Source of the DNA: UBA10518 sp022837185
GTDB taxonomy: Bacteria; Desulfobacterota; Desulfobulbia; Desulfobulbales; Desulfobulbaceae
Length of the DNA: 64,000 nucleotides
Assembly: GCA_034007705.1 (NCBI GenBank)
Contig: JAVEQK010000006.1
Location: 58,771-122,770 of the forward strand
Direction: 5' to 3'
Shown here: one piece after another, positions 16,585-25,254 of the stretch
Layout of the letters: every line of letters begins with the position of its first letter
How positions within the stretch are numbered: the first letter of the stretch is position 1
Translations under genes and position numbers: made by a program
Notes under the pieces: generated by a model
Databases searched by the model: none
Told to the model about the DNA's origin: nothing
What the model saw: the letters and a program-made list of their open reading frames with translations, nothing else

Positions 16585-17922
16585 ATGCTGTGGGACATAG
16601 TCAGGGAATCTTTGCAAGAATCTCTTCCCGAGAGCGAGTATATCCTGTGGATCAAGCCGCTGGTCTGCGTGCGGCAGGGTAACCGGCTGCTGGAACTCGC
16701 GGGTCCGGACCGCTTTTTCTGCTCCTGGGTCCGCGACCATTATCTCGACCTGATCAACATCACGGTGAAGGAGCTGTCGGGCGGGACATGTCCCGCCGCC
16801 GTCCTCACCGTCGCCGATTCACCCGTGCCGCAACTGGAAGGCAGGCGCTCCGGGCAGCTTCGTCTTCCCGGCGTCACCAACCATGTCTGTAAACTCCGTT
16901 CACTCCACCCGGGTTATACCTTCGAGGAATTCATGGTCGGCCAGTCCAACCTGCTGGCCCGCTCCGCCTGCCATGCCATTGCGACCGGCGACAGGACCTT
17001 CGGCAACTGTCTGTTCATCAACAGCACCACCGGCCTCGGCAAAAGCCATCTCACCCAGGCGGTGGTGCACTCCGTCCTGCAGAACGCGCCGTCAACCATG
17101 CTCCACTACCTGACGGCCCAGCAATTTTCGGCTGAAATGGTCAACGGGATACGCAACAAATGCATGGATCAATTTTCCCAGAAATTCATCCACAACTGCG
17201 ACATCCTGCTGGTCGAGGACATCCACACCCTGGTGGGGAAGAACAAGACCCAGGAAGAGCTCAACATGATCCTCGACTACCTGATCAAGGCCGGCAAAAG
17301 AGTCATTTTGACCGCCTCGGTGACCCCCAGCAGGCTGGACGGCATTGACGAGGATTTCAAGTCCCGGATGACCTCGGGCCTGGTGACGAAAATCGACCCC
17401 CCCGACTATGCAACCAGGGTCAATATTATCCGCCGAAAGGCGGAAACAAACAACCTCCGCCTGGACGACTCCCTCATCGACCTGCTCGCCCAGCAACTGA
17501 ACGGCGATGTCCGCAAGATTGAAAGCGCCATCATCGGCATCAAGGCCAAATCAAGCCTGCTCGACACCCCGCCGGACAAAATCCTGGTCAATGAGGTATT
17601 GAGCGACCTCATCGTCGCCCCGGAAAAGCTGGACGGCAAGGGCATACGGAACTTCATCGGTTCCCAGTTCAAGATCAGCATCGACGAGCTGACTTCCCGC
17701 TCACGGAAGCGCTCGGTCACCTTTCCCCGCCAGGTCGCCATGTACCTGACCAGAAAATACACGGACCAGTCGCTCGCCGACATCGGTCAGCTGTACAACC
17801 GTGATCATTCAACCGTCCTCCACGCCATCCGCACCATTACCAGGGGAATATCCAAGGAAACCTCGGTCAGCGAACAGATCGAACTGCTCTGCCGCAAACT
17901 GAAGAGCCGGCAGGCGAAATAA
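16585..17922 (+). CDS. dnaA: Chromosomal replication initiator DnaA (variant Walker motifs)
   Basis: A 445-residue initiator with all four domains: N-terminal domain (residues 1-75), AAA+ ATPase core, and C-terminal DNA-binding domain with LTRKYTDQSLADIGQLYN and the signature DHSTVLHA. The AAA+ core departs from consensus: Walker A reads NSTTGLGKSH where the first Gly of the P-loop is Ser, and Walker B reads LLVEDI with Glu for the first Asp. The start at 16585 has AGGAAAGG upstream. dnaN and gyrB do not follow; hemY is convergent. A second dnaA elsewhere in the genome is possible. Confidence 0.93.
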   Translation: MLWDIVRESLQESLPESEYILWIKPLVCVRQGNRLLELAGPDRFFCSWVRDHYLDLINITVKELSGGTCPAAVLTVADSPVPQLEGRRSGQLRLPGVTNHVCKLRSLHPGYTFEEFMVGQSNLLARSACHAIATGDRTFGNCLFINSTTGLGKSHLTQAVVHSVLQNAPSTMLHYLTAQQFSAEMVNGIRNKCMDQFSQKFIHNCDILLVEDIHTLVGKNKTQEELNMILDYLIKAGKRVILTASVTPSRLDGIDEDFKSRMTSGLVTKIDPPDYATRVNIIRRKAETNNLRLDDSLIDLLAQQLNGDVRKIESAIIGIKAKSSLLDTPPDKILVNEVLSDLIVAPEKLDGKGIRNFIGSQFKISIDELTSRSRKRSVTFPRQVAMYLTRKYTDQSLADIGQLYNRDHSTVLHAIRTITRGISKETSVSEQIELLCRKLKSRQAK

Positions 17923-17933
17923 CCAATCCCCTC

Positions 17934-17976
17934 GGCCGGTCGCCCGGAGCGGCAAGGGAGCCGGCAGCGACCGGCC
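17934..17976. terminator. GC-rich hairpin between convergent dnaA and hemY
   Basis: A perfect 10-base stem, GGCCGGTCGC (17934-17943) and GCGACCGGCC (17967-17976), lies between the stop codons of convergent genes. No T-tract follows on either side, so it may be a Rho-independent-like stem, an mRNA-end stabiliser or chance. Confidence 0.4.
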
Positions 17977-18014
17977 AGATACCCCGGGCCAGATCCCGAC
18001 GGCCTGGACCGATC

Positions 18015-19424
18015 CTAAAAGTAGACCGGCTTGACTTCCGCCTCGGCGCCCCGGGATCCCGTGGTCTCGAGAATGGCCGCCGCGACCTTTGCGGCCTCCT
18101 TGGTCATGTCATTGATGCCGATGCCGCGCCAGCCGAACCCGCACACATGCAATCCGGCGTGGCCTCCACACTGCCCATCAAGCCAGTCCAGCAGGGCCGG
18201 ATAGCCTTCCTCCAACTGCGGGATGCCGGCACCGGGGCGCAGAACCCGAGCAAAACTCGGCTCTTCGGGCAGATCCAGCAACCGGCGCAAATCGTTATAC
18301 ACCCGGCTGACCAGTTCCTCATCGTCCAGCTCCAGGCGGTCGGGATGACGCCGCCCGCCGACGAGCGCTTCCAGCAGGAGATGCCCCCGGGGAGCGCGGC
18401 CCGGAAACATATGGGAGGAAAATAGGGCGCCCAGGGCAAAGCGGTGCTCCTGCTCGGGGGCCAGGTAGCCGAAACCGAACGGAACCCTGGCCCTGTCGGT
18501 GAAGCCCAGGGCAATGGTGGCTATTTTTGCCTCGGGAATCGAAGCCATCGGCGGGGGGGCAATCTCCCTGACCTGATCGAGGAGGGCCAGGGTCTGGTTG
18601 GCGGGCAGGGCCAGCACCAGGTGCCGGCAGCGGATTACATGCTGTGATGTCCGCACCTCCCACCACCCATCGGCTGCCGGGCTGACCGCGGCCACGCCGC
18701 TGCGGTAGTACAGTTCCTCATTGAGCCGCAGGCCTTCGGCCAGGGCCTGCGGCAGCCTGCCCATCCCGGTCTTGAAGCTGGTCATGGCCGGCAGGAGGGG
18801 GCGCTTGCCGGGACCTTTCTTCATACCGGCGCGTTTGCGCAGTAGCCCGCGGATCACCGAGCCGTGCTCCCGTTCCAGCCCCCGGACCCCGGGCATGACG
18901 GCATCGATTTTCAACCGGTCGATGTCGCCGGCATAGGTTCCGGTGAAGACGGCGTCGGCAAAAGGCAGCAGGGAGCTGCCGAAACGGTGCGCCACCCACT
19001 CGGCCACCGTGGGCTCGCCGGGCAGCGGTTTCTTCCACAGGTCGCCCAGGACCCGGAGCTTGGCCCATAACGGCACCAGGGGGGCAGCGATAATTTTCCC
19101 CGGCTTCTGGGGAATCAGCCGCAATTTGCCCCCCAGGCAGACGTAGCGGACAAACTTGCCCAGCGGGGCTTTTTCGACCTCCCCTTCCAGTCCGGCCAGG
19201 GCAAGGAGGGCCCGGCTCTCCGCGCAGTTGTCGAGAAAGCCGTGGGCGCCCCATTCGGCCAGGTAGCCCTCCTCGCAGTGACTGAGGATCGCGCCGCCGG
19301 GGCGATCGCTCTTTTCGAGGACGAGCAGGGAAAGCTCCGGCCGGTCGCGCCGCAGAAACCGGGCGACACTGAGGCCGGACAGACCCGCGCCGGCGATGAC
19401 CACGTCAACCTGTCTGGTCTTCAT
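18015..19424 (-). CDS. hemY: Protoporphyrinogen oxidase (HemY type)
   Basis: A 469-residue FAD enzyme converting protoporphyrinogen IX to protoporphyrin IX. The N-terminal dinucleotide site is VVIAGAGLSGLSVARFLRR, followed by GGAILS and the family-specific block FTGTYAGDIDRLKIDAV and LEREHGSVIRGLL; the C-terminus has VCGFGWRGIGINDM, the second FAD-contact region. The gene stands alone, divergent from htpG and convergent with dnaA. Many sulfate reducers make heme by the siroheme-dependent route without this enzyme, so its presence suggests the classical route, or another tetrapyrrole use. Confidence 0.92.
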   Translation of the reverse strand: MKTRQVDVVIAGAGLSGLSVARFLRRDRPELSLLVLEKSDRPGGAILSHCEEGYLAEWGAHGFLDNCAESRALLALAGLEGEVEKAPLGKFVRYVCLGGKLRLIPQKPGKIIAAPLVPLWAKLRVLGDLWKKPLPGEPTVAEWVAHRFGSSLLPFADAVFTGTYAGDIDRLKIDAVMPGVRGLEREHGSVIRGLLRKRAGMKKGPGKRPLLPAMTSFKTGMGRLPQALAEGLRLNEELYYRSGVAAVSPAADGWWEVRTSQHVIRCRHLVLALPANQTLALLDQVREIAPPPMASIPEAKIATIALGFTDRARVPFGFGYLAPEQEHRFALGALFSSHMFPGRAPRGHLLLEALVGGRRHPDRLELDDEELVSRVYNDLRRLLDLPEEPSFARVLRPGAGIPQLEEGYPALLDWLDGQCGGHAGLHVCGFGWRGIGINDMTKEAAKVAAAILETTGSRGAEAEVKPVYF

Positions 19425-19478
19425 ATATCCAGCACCTCCAACCCCGCCGAAGACAGGGCAACGAAAGGGTCCATAATC

Positions 19479-19506
19479 TTGACAGTCCGGCGATCATGCT
19501 TACCAT
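19479..19506 (+). promoter_or_regulatory. Candidate promoter for htpG
   Basis: TTGACA (19479-19484), 16 bases, then TACCAT (19501-19506), about 60 bases before the htpG ATG. The preceding C (CTTGACA) and the CCAT in the -10 also partly resemble a sigma-32 heat-shock promoter, which would suit a chaperone gene; the sequence does not decide. Confidence 0.45.
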
Positions 19507-19569
19507 GTTGCCGGAAATATGGATCATACATAAAATCAAACTCTTCAACCATAAAAAAAGGGATTCAGC

Positions 19570-21441
19570 ATGACCGAACAGACCATTACCCGTGAGTTCC
19601 AGGCGGAAACCAGAAAAGTGCTCGATATAGTCATTCACTCCCTGTACACCGAGCGGGATATCTTCGTCCGGGAATTGATCTCCAACAGCGCGGACGCCCT
19701 GGAAAAATTCCGCCACCAGAGCCTGGTGGAAAAGGCGGAGTTCGACGCCCACGTTCCCCTGGAAATAACCATTGACTGTGATGACAAGCGCCATACCCTG
19801 ACCATCACCGACACCGGCATCGGCATGACCCGGGAGGAACTGGAGGTGAATCTCGGCACCATCGCCCATTCCGGTTCCGGGGAGTTCTGGACGCGCCTGG
19901 CCGAGGCGGCCAGAAAGGATGTCAGCATCATCGGTCAGTTCGGGGTCGGCTTCTACTCCGCCTTCATGGCCGCCAAAAAAATCCGCGTCCAGACCAGATC
20001 ATGGGACGGCGGCGAGGGACACGAATGGGAATCGGACGGCGGCGGCACCTATACGATCAGGCCCTGCGAGGGACTCCACCGGGGAACAAAGGTCATCCTG
20101 GAGCTCAAGGACGACGCCCACGAGTACGCCTCGAAATTCACCATCGAACGAATCATCAAACAGTATTCCTCCTTTGTGCCCTTTCCCATCATCGTCGAAG
20201 GGAAAAAGGTCAACACCGTCCAGGCCATATGGTCCCGGTCGAAGAATGAGATCAGCGAGGAGGAATATACCGAGTTTTACAAGTATATCGGCAACGCGGT
20301 CGACGACCCCCTGTACCGCCTCCATTTTTCCACGGACGCCCCGCTGTCCATCAACGCCCTCCTCTACGTCCCGCGCGAAAATTTCGAGGTCCTGGGCATG
20401 GGCCGCATGCAGCCGGGTGTGAACCTGTACTGCCAGAAGGTCCTCATCGACCAGCACAGCGAGAACATCCTGCCCGAATGGCTCCGGTTCCTGAAGGGCG
20501 TGGTCGACTCCGAAGACCTGCCCCTCAATATTTCCCGGCAGGCCCTGCAGGACAACGCCCTGGTGCACAAGCTGCGCAAGGTTCTGACCAGGCGCTGCAT
20601 CAAATTTCTCAATGAGCAGGCGGCCGAGGACCCGGAAAAATACCGCACCTTCTGGGAAACTTTCGGTATTTTCATCAAGGAAGGCATCACCACCGATTTC
20701 GAATACCGGGACGACCTCGCCGGCCTGCTCCGCTTTGCCTCCTCCAAAGGCGACCTGGTTTCGCTCCCGCAGTACATCGAGCGGATGAAGGAGGGGCAGG
20801 ACACCATTTATTACATCAACGGCCCCAGCCGTGAAGCCCTGGAGATGGGACCCTATGTGGAGCTGTTCCGCCAGCGGGACATCGAAATTCTGTTCACCCT
20901 CGAGCCCATTGACGACTTTGTTCTCAACCACCTGGGCGAATTCCAGGGGAAAAAGCTGGTCTCCGCCGACCGGGCCGATCTCAAGCTGCCGGAAACAACC
21001 ACCGGCCAGGAAAAGGACGGCGGAGCCGCCGGGCCGGGGGAATCCCTTCCCGCCGAGGAAGCCGGGGCACTGTGCACCTTTATAAAAGACGCCCTCGGCG
21101 ACCGGGTCAACGAGGTGATCATTTCCACCCGGCTGGTGGACAGCCCGGCCATGATCGTCACCGCCGACGGCTATCTCACCTCCTCCATGGAGCGGGTGCT
21201 GCGGGCCACGTCCGGGGATGAGCACCTTGCCATGAGCGGTAAAAAAAATCTCGAGATCAATCCGGCCAGCTCCCTGATCAGGAAACTCTCCGCCCTGCGC
21301 GATTCGGATCAGGATTTTGCCCGGGACGTCACCGAGCAGATCTATGACAACGCCATGATCCAGGCCGGCCTGCCGGTCGACTCGCAGAAGATGGTCAGCC
21401 GCAATTACAGGATCCTGGAGCGCATGGCCGAGGAACTGTAG
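19570..21441 (+). CDS. htpG: Molecular chaperone HtpG (Hsp90)
   Basis: A 623-residue Hsp90. The N-terminal GHKL ATPase has FVRELISNSADALEK, TDTGIGM and GQFGVGFYSAFM; the middle domain includes the Arg in NISRQALQ; the C-terminal dimerisation domain ends near residue 623 without the eukaryotic MEEVD tail, as in bacteria. Length is typical. ATG with AGGGA upstream. It is a single transcription unit driven from the hemY-htpG divergent region. Confidence 0.97.
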   Translation: MTEQTITREFQAETRKVLDIVIHSLYTERDIFVRELISNSADALEKFRHQSLVEKAEFDAHVPLEITIDCDDKRHTLTITDTGIGMTREELEVNLGTIAHSGSGEFWTRLAEAARKDVSIIGQFGVGFYSAFMAAKKIRVQTRSWDGGEGHEWESDGGGTYTIRPCEGLHRGTKVILELKDDAHEYASKFTIERIIKQYSSFVPFPIIVEGKKVNTVQAIWSRSKNEISEEEYTEFYKYIGNAVDDPLYRLHFSTDAPLSINALLYVPRENFEVLGMGRMQPGVNLYCQKVLIDQHSENILPEWLRFLKGVVDSEDLPLNISRQALQDNALVHKLRKVLTRRCIKFLNEQAAEDPEKYRTFWETFGIFIKEGITTDFEYRDDLAGLLRFASSKGDLVSLPQYIERMKEGQDTIYYINGPSREALEMGPYVELFRQRDIEILFTLEPIDDFVLNHLGEFQGKKLVSADRADLKLPETTTGQEKDGGAAGPGESLPAEEAGALCTFIKDALGDRVNEVIISTRLVDSPAMIVTADGYLTSSMERVLRATSGDEHLAMSGKKNLEINPASSLIRKLSALRDSDQDFARDVTEQIYDNAMIQAGLPVDSQKMVSRNYRILERMAEEL

Positions 21442-21576
21442 GCGGAACGGCTCCCTATTTTCCGGCGCTGAGAGGTCAAGAAGCTTGAAAAAAAAAGGAG
21501 ATCACGATATAGGAACCTAACCCAGGCACGGATCCCCTCTTCTTTCCCGATCCCGTGCAACTCCCGGAGGAAGTTA

Positions 21577-21954
21577 ATGCGTCGTCTCATATTCGTCGGA
21601 TTCATCATTGCGGTGCTGCTGGCGGGCTGCTACTCCAAACCGGTCCGCCATCTGGCCTCCGACGCCAGCCTGATCAGGGCGGGCGAATCGACCCGGCAGG
21701 ATGTCCTCCGGTACATAGGTGAGCCGGACGGTCACCGCACGGTCGCCCCGGGGGTTGAAGAATATGTCTACCACGAGGAAAGAAAGAACGTCTTCGGGCG
21801 CACCCCCCTGCTCGGCTCCGTGGTGGGCAAGGAGGGCGACGAAATGCTCATCATCACCCTGACCGGCGACAGGGTCAGCAACGTGGAGTTTAGGACCGTC
21901 GGCAAGAACGACCGTGACTGGGCCGACGATTTCACCTGGGACGAAGTACGGTGA
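21577..21954 (+). CDS. Small lipoprotein, SmpA/OmlA-like
   Basis: A 125-residue lipoprotein: signal peptide MRRLIFVGFIIAVLLAGC with lipobox LLAGC, so Cys is lipidated and the protein sits in the envelope. The following block (SLIRAGESTRQDVLRYIGEPDG) resembles the short repeat of the SmpA/OmlA/BamE group, which folds into a beta-lactamase-inhibitor-like domain. The ribosome site GGAGG is strong. Its stop overlaps the GTG start of pcm (GTGA), so they are translationally coupled. A role in outer-membrane assembly is only suggested by the family. Confidence 0.8.
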   Translation: MRRLIFVGFIIAVLLAGCYSKPVRHLASDASLIRAGESTRQDVLRYIGEPDGHRTVAPGVEEYVYHEERKNVFGRTPLLGSVVGKEGDEMLIITLTGDRVSNVEFRTVGKNDRDWADDFTWDEVR

Positions 21955-22604
21955 GCTCTCCTTCTCCCTGGGATATCAACCGGGAGCGGATGGTTGAGGA
22001 GCAACTCATTCCCCGGGGCATCCATGACGAGGCAACCCTGCGCGCCATGCGCACCGTGCCCCGTCACCTGTTCGTCGATGACGCCATGGCTTCGGCCGCC
22101 TACGGGGACCATCCCCTGCCCATCGGCTCCGGCCAGACCATCTCCCAGCCCTACATCGTCGCCCTGATGACCCAGGCCCTTGCCCTCAAGGGCCATGAAC
22201 GGGTGCTGGAAATCGGCACCGGCTCCGGCTACCAGGCCGCCGTTCTTTCCAGGATCTGCAGGAAGGTCTACACCATTGAGCGCATCGACGCCCTGCTGGT
22301 CCGGGCCAGGAAGGTCTTTGACCGCCTGCATTACCACAACATCATTTCCCGCATCGACGACGGGACGGCTGGCTGGCCCGACGAAGCGCCCTTTGACGGG
22401 ATCCTGGTGACGGCCGGCGGCCCGAAGATCCCCGAACCCCTCATCGAGCAGCTCGCCGATCCCGGCCGCCTGGTCATTCCGGTCGGCGACCAGTTTCTCC
22501 AGGAGCTGCAGCTGCTAGAGAAGACCAAGGGGGAAATCAAGGTCAGGACCATTGAATACGTCCGCTTTGTCAATCTGATAGGAACCCATGGCTGGTCAGC
22601 CTGA
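21951..22604 (+). CDS. pcm: Protein-L-isoaspartate O-methyltransferase
   Basis: A 217-residue SAM-dependent enzyme that repairs isoaspartyl damage in proteins. It shows PLPIGSGQTISQPYIVALM, the PCMT hallmark, then the SAM-binding VLEIGTGSGYQAAVLS and LVTAGGPKIPEPLIEQL. It starts with GTG inside the stop of the lipoprotein gene, and its 3' end overlaps the DedA gene by 17 bases, so lipoprotein, pcm and dedA-like form a coupled unit. Confidence 0.95.
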   Translation: MSSPSPWDINRERMVEEQLIPRGIHDEATLRAMRTVPRHLFVDDAMASAAYGDHPLPIGSGQTISQPYIVALMTQALALKGHERVLEIGTGSGYQAAVLSRICRKVYTIERIDALLVRARKVFDRLHYHNIISRIDDGTAGWPDEAPFDGILVTAGGPKIPEPLIEQLADPGRLVIPVGDQFLQELQLLEKTKGEIKVRTIEYVRFVNLIGTHGWSA

Positions 22605-23211
22605 CGCGGCCGGACAGACACGCTATTCCCTGCTGCAACGGATATACCTCCGCTGCATGGAATGGATCCGGACTCCGGCGGGAATCTGGGCGCTGTTCTT
22701 CATCGCCGTTGCCGAATCCTCTTTCTTCCCCATCCCCCCGGATGTGTTTCTCATCGCCCTCTGCATCGCCGTCCCGGCAAAATCGTTCCGCTACGCCCTG
22801 GTCTGCGCCGCCGGCTCGGTTGTCGGCGGCATGCTCGGCTACGGCCTCGGTTTCGGCTTCATGGACACGGTGGGCTTCCGCATCCTCGACTGGTACGGCC
22901 TCCATGACAAGTACCAGGTCGTCCAGGACCTGTACCGCCGCTACGATGCCTGGGCCGTCGGCGCGGCCGGCTTCACCCCCCTGCCCTATAAGCTGTTCAC
23001 CATCACCGCCGGTGCCTTTCAAATCAATTTCGTTGTCTTTGCGGTGGTGTCCGCCCTCTCCCGCTCGGCCCGTTTTTTTCTCATCGCCTGGCTCATCCAT
23101 GCCTACGGTCCCAGGGTGCAGCACTTCATCCTCCGCTATTTCAACCTGCTCACCATCCTTTTCCTTATCCTCCTCATTGGTGGCTTTCTTCTCCTCAAAA
23201 TGGTACTTTAA
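22588..23211 (+). CDS. DedA/VTT-family inner-membrane protein (YqaA-like)
   Basis: A 207-residue membrane protein of the SNARE-associated/VTT family. An N-terminal re-entrant-type segment (ALFFIAVAESSFFPIPPDVFL) is followed by several hydrophobic helices, with Gly-rich GSVVGGMLGYGLG and the Arg-containing ALSRSARFFLIAWLIH typical of this group. Such proteins are implicated in membrane lipid recycling and proton-motive-force maintenance. It overlaps pcm by 17 bases. Exact substrate is unknown. Confidence 0.88.
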   Translation: MAGQPDAAGQTRYSLLQRIYLRCMEWIRTPAGIWALFFIAVAESSFFPIPPDVFLIALCIAVPAKSFRYALVCAAGSVVGGMLGYGLGFGFMDTVGFRILDWYGLHDKYQVVQDLYRRYDAWAVGAAGFTPLPYKLFTITAGAFQINFVVFAVVSALSRSARFFLIAWLIHAYGPRVQHFILRYFNLLTILFLILLIGGFLLLKMVL

Positions 23212-23313
23212 GGATCAATCCGCATACCGGCCGGGCCGCGGCGCCATGAACGACCACCCCGGGCCGGACCGAACAGACAGTCATGGCATCCCGTGCGCGG
23301 GAGGGGGAAGTTC

Positions 23314-23724
23314 ATGTACGCAGCAATCGAGAAGAAAATCCGCCGGGTGGGGGACAAAGCGGTTCTGGCCAGCCTTTTCCTGGTTCTGGTCTTCCCGGCA
23401 GGCCCGGGAGAGGCGGCAACGTGCCTGACCGGCGACTGCCACCGGGGAGTGGCGGCGGGGAAGTATCTGCACGGCCCGGTGGCGGCCGAACAGATCGGCG
23501 GACGCGGATGCGTCGCCTGCCATGTGCCGGACGGCGAAGCCTGCTCGGCGGATAAGGGGGGGATATTCAAGCCGCTGCCGGCGGCGGTCGAGATGTGCCG
23601 GTTCTGCCATTCCCGGGGGGCCGCCTCCACCCACAGCGCCGAAAACAGCGAGTGCCTCGGCTGCCATGACCCGCACGGCTCGGACAGCGGCCCGGAGCTT
23701 CTGCGGGGGGAGCAGGACCGTTAG
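23314..23724 (+). CDS. Small periplasmic tetraheme c-type cytochrome
   Basis: A 136-residue exported protein. After an N-terminal signal peptide ending about AGPGEA it has four heme-binding motifs: CLTGDCH, CVACH, CRFCH and CLGCH. The first has a CX4CH spacing, the others CXXCH, in the style of doubled-CXXCH cytochromes. The ATG at 23314 has a strong GGAGGGGGA site. Such cytochromes move electrons in the periplasm of sulfate and metal reducers. It follows the DedA gene by 102 bases and is convergent with mtaD; no partner membrane complex is adjacent. Confidence 0.85.
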   Translation: MYAAIEKKIRRVGDKAVLASLFLVLVFPAGPGEAATCLTGDCHRGVAAGKYLHGPVAAEQIGGRGCVACHVPDGEACSADKGGIFKPLPAAVEMCRFCHSRGAASTHSAENSECLGCHDPHGSDSGPELLRGEQDR

Positions 23725-23736
23725 ACCGCTCCGGCC

Positions 23737-25044
23737 CTACCCCGCCTGGGCGGCGAAAGCGCGCACTCTTGCCATGACCGCGTCCAGGTCCGCGGTCAGC
23801 AGGCGTCTGTCCCGCACCACCGGCCGGCCGTCAACGATTACGGTGCGGACATCGCTCCCCCGGGCGCCGTACACCAGCAGGTCCGGTCCGTAAAAGGGCG
23901 TCAGGTGCGGGCTGTTCCGGTCGATCAGGATCACGTCGGCCGGCGCTCCGGGGCGGAGGACGCCGCCCCACCCCCCGGATCCCAGGACTTCGGCCCCTTC
24001 TCCCGTGGCCATCCGCAGGATGGTTTTTGCCGGGGCCGCCACCGGATCGCCTGTCCGCGCCTTCTGCACCTTGGCGCAGACGTCCATTTCCCGGAACATG
24101 TCCAGAGAATTATTGCTGGCGGCGGAGTCGGTGCCGAGGCCGACAACCACGCCCTGGGCCCGCAGGGCGGCAAACGGCGCAATTCCAGACGCCAGCTTGA
24201 GGTGCGACTGCGGGCAGAGAACGGCCCGGGCTCCCCGGCGGGCCAGGATGGCGATATCCTCCTCGTCGACCCAGACACAGTGCACGCAGACCGTCAAGGG
24301 GTCAAGGAGGCCCAGGGCGTCAAGATGCCTGACCGGGGAAGCGCCGCGCCGGTCCTGGATCAGAGACGGTTCCCCTTGGGTCTCGGCCGTATGGATGAAA
24401 AACAGCCGGCCCCGGCGGTCGGCCTCCTGTTTTGCCCGCTGCAGGGTCTCCGGAGCGCAGGTGTAGGGGGAGTGCGCGAAAACGGCCGGGGTGACAAGAC
24501 GGTGGCGCAGGTGCCAGGCATCCAGGAAGCGGGCGGCAACCCGGACATTATCGGCCGGATCCGGCACCCCCGGCGCCGGAAAATCTATGACCCCCTGGGC
24601 GGCCACGGCCCGCAGGCCGGTCTCGCTGAAGGCCCTGGCGGCCGCGTCGGCAAAAAAATAGCCGTCGGCAACCATGGTCGTCCCGGAAAGCAGCATTTCG
24701 GCGGCCGCCAGCCTGGAGCACCAGTACACCATCTCCGGGTTCACGTGCCGGCTCTCGGCCGGAAATATATGTTCGCCAAGCCACTCGCCCAGGGCCAGGT
24801 CGTCGGCCAGGCCGCGGAAAAGGGTCATGGCCGCGTGGCAGTGGCAGTTGACCAGGCCGGGCATGACAACGGCGCCGCCGGCATCGACAACCTCCCGGGC
24901 CCGGACCGTGCCCAGGTCGGCCATGTCGCCCACGGCGCCAATAGAGCTGCCGCGGATGGCGACATATCCCCGCTCCGTCACCCTGTCCGTGCCCGGTTCC
25001 GGCAGCAGAAAGCCGTCCGTTATCAAAATATCCGCCGTCATCAT
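23737..25044 (-). CDS. mtaD: 5-methylthioadenosine/S-adenosylhomocysteine deaminase
   Basis: A 435-residue amidohydrolase. It starts MTADILITDGFLL after an extra Met, has the metal motif VNCHCHAAM, HSPYTCAPETL, the HTAE metal His/Glu region, and GLGTDSAASNNSLDMFREMD, the catalytic Asp region of MtaD/SAH deaminases. The deaminase clears products of SAM use. Start ATG is 25044 or 25041. The 210 bases to ychF are a divergent promoter region with a TTGCCG / TATAGT pair for this gene. Confidence 0.92.
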   Translation of the reverse strand: MMTADILITDGFLLPEPGTDRVTERGYVAIRGSSIGAVGDMADLGTVRAREVVDAGGAVVMPGLVNCHCHAAMTLFRGLADDLALGEWLGEHIFPAESRHVNPEMVYWCSRLAAAEMLLSGTTMVADGYFFADAAARAFSETGLRAVAAQGVIDFPAPGVPDPADNVRVAARFLDAWHLRHRLVTPAVFAHSPYTCAPETLQRAKQEADRRGRLFFIHTAETQGEPSLIQDRRGASPVRHLDALGLLDPLTVCVHCVWVDEEDIAILARRGARAVLCPQSHLKLASGIAPFAALRAQGVVVGLGTDSAASNNSLDMFREMDVCAKVQKARTGDPVAAPAKTILRMATGEGAEVLGSGGWGGVLRPGAPADVILIDRNSPHLTPFYGPDLLVYGARGSDVRTVIVDGRPVVRDRRLLTADLDAVMARVRAFAAQAG

Positions 25045-25116
25045 CCCGGCAAGAGAACTGCTTGCATAATCATCATGATTTAGTGTATCACAGGGAGCAC
25101 TGAGCACCCGTGCGGA

Positions 25117-25144
25117 ACTATACACCCTTGACCGGGAACGGCAA
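25117..25144 (-). promoter_or_regulatory. Candidate promoter for mtaD
   Basis: On the minus strand TTGCCG (25139-25144), 16 bases, TATAGT (25117-25122), about 70 bases before the mtaD start. Both elements match sigma-70 consensus well. Confidence 0.45.
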
Positions 25145-25254
25145 TTTTTTTCGCCCGTCCCTCCGCCCGTCAGCCATGAACAGCAAACACCCCGCCCTGT
25201 GAGCGTATCCCGCGTCTACGCGGCGGGCGTCCTGAGTGAATACGTAGAGGAGCC

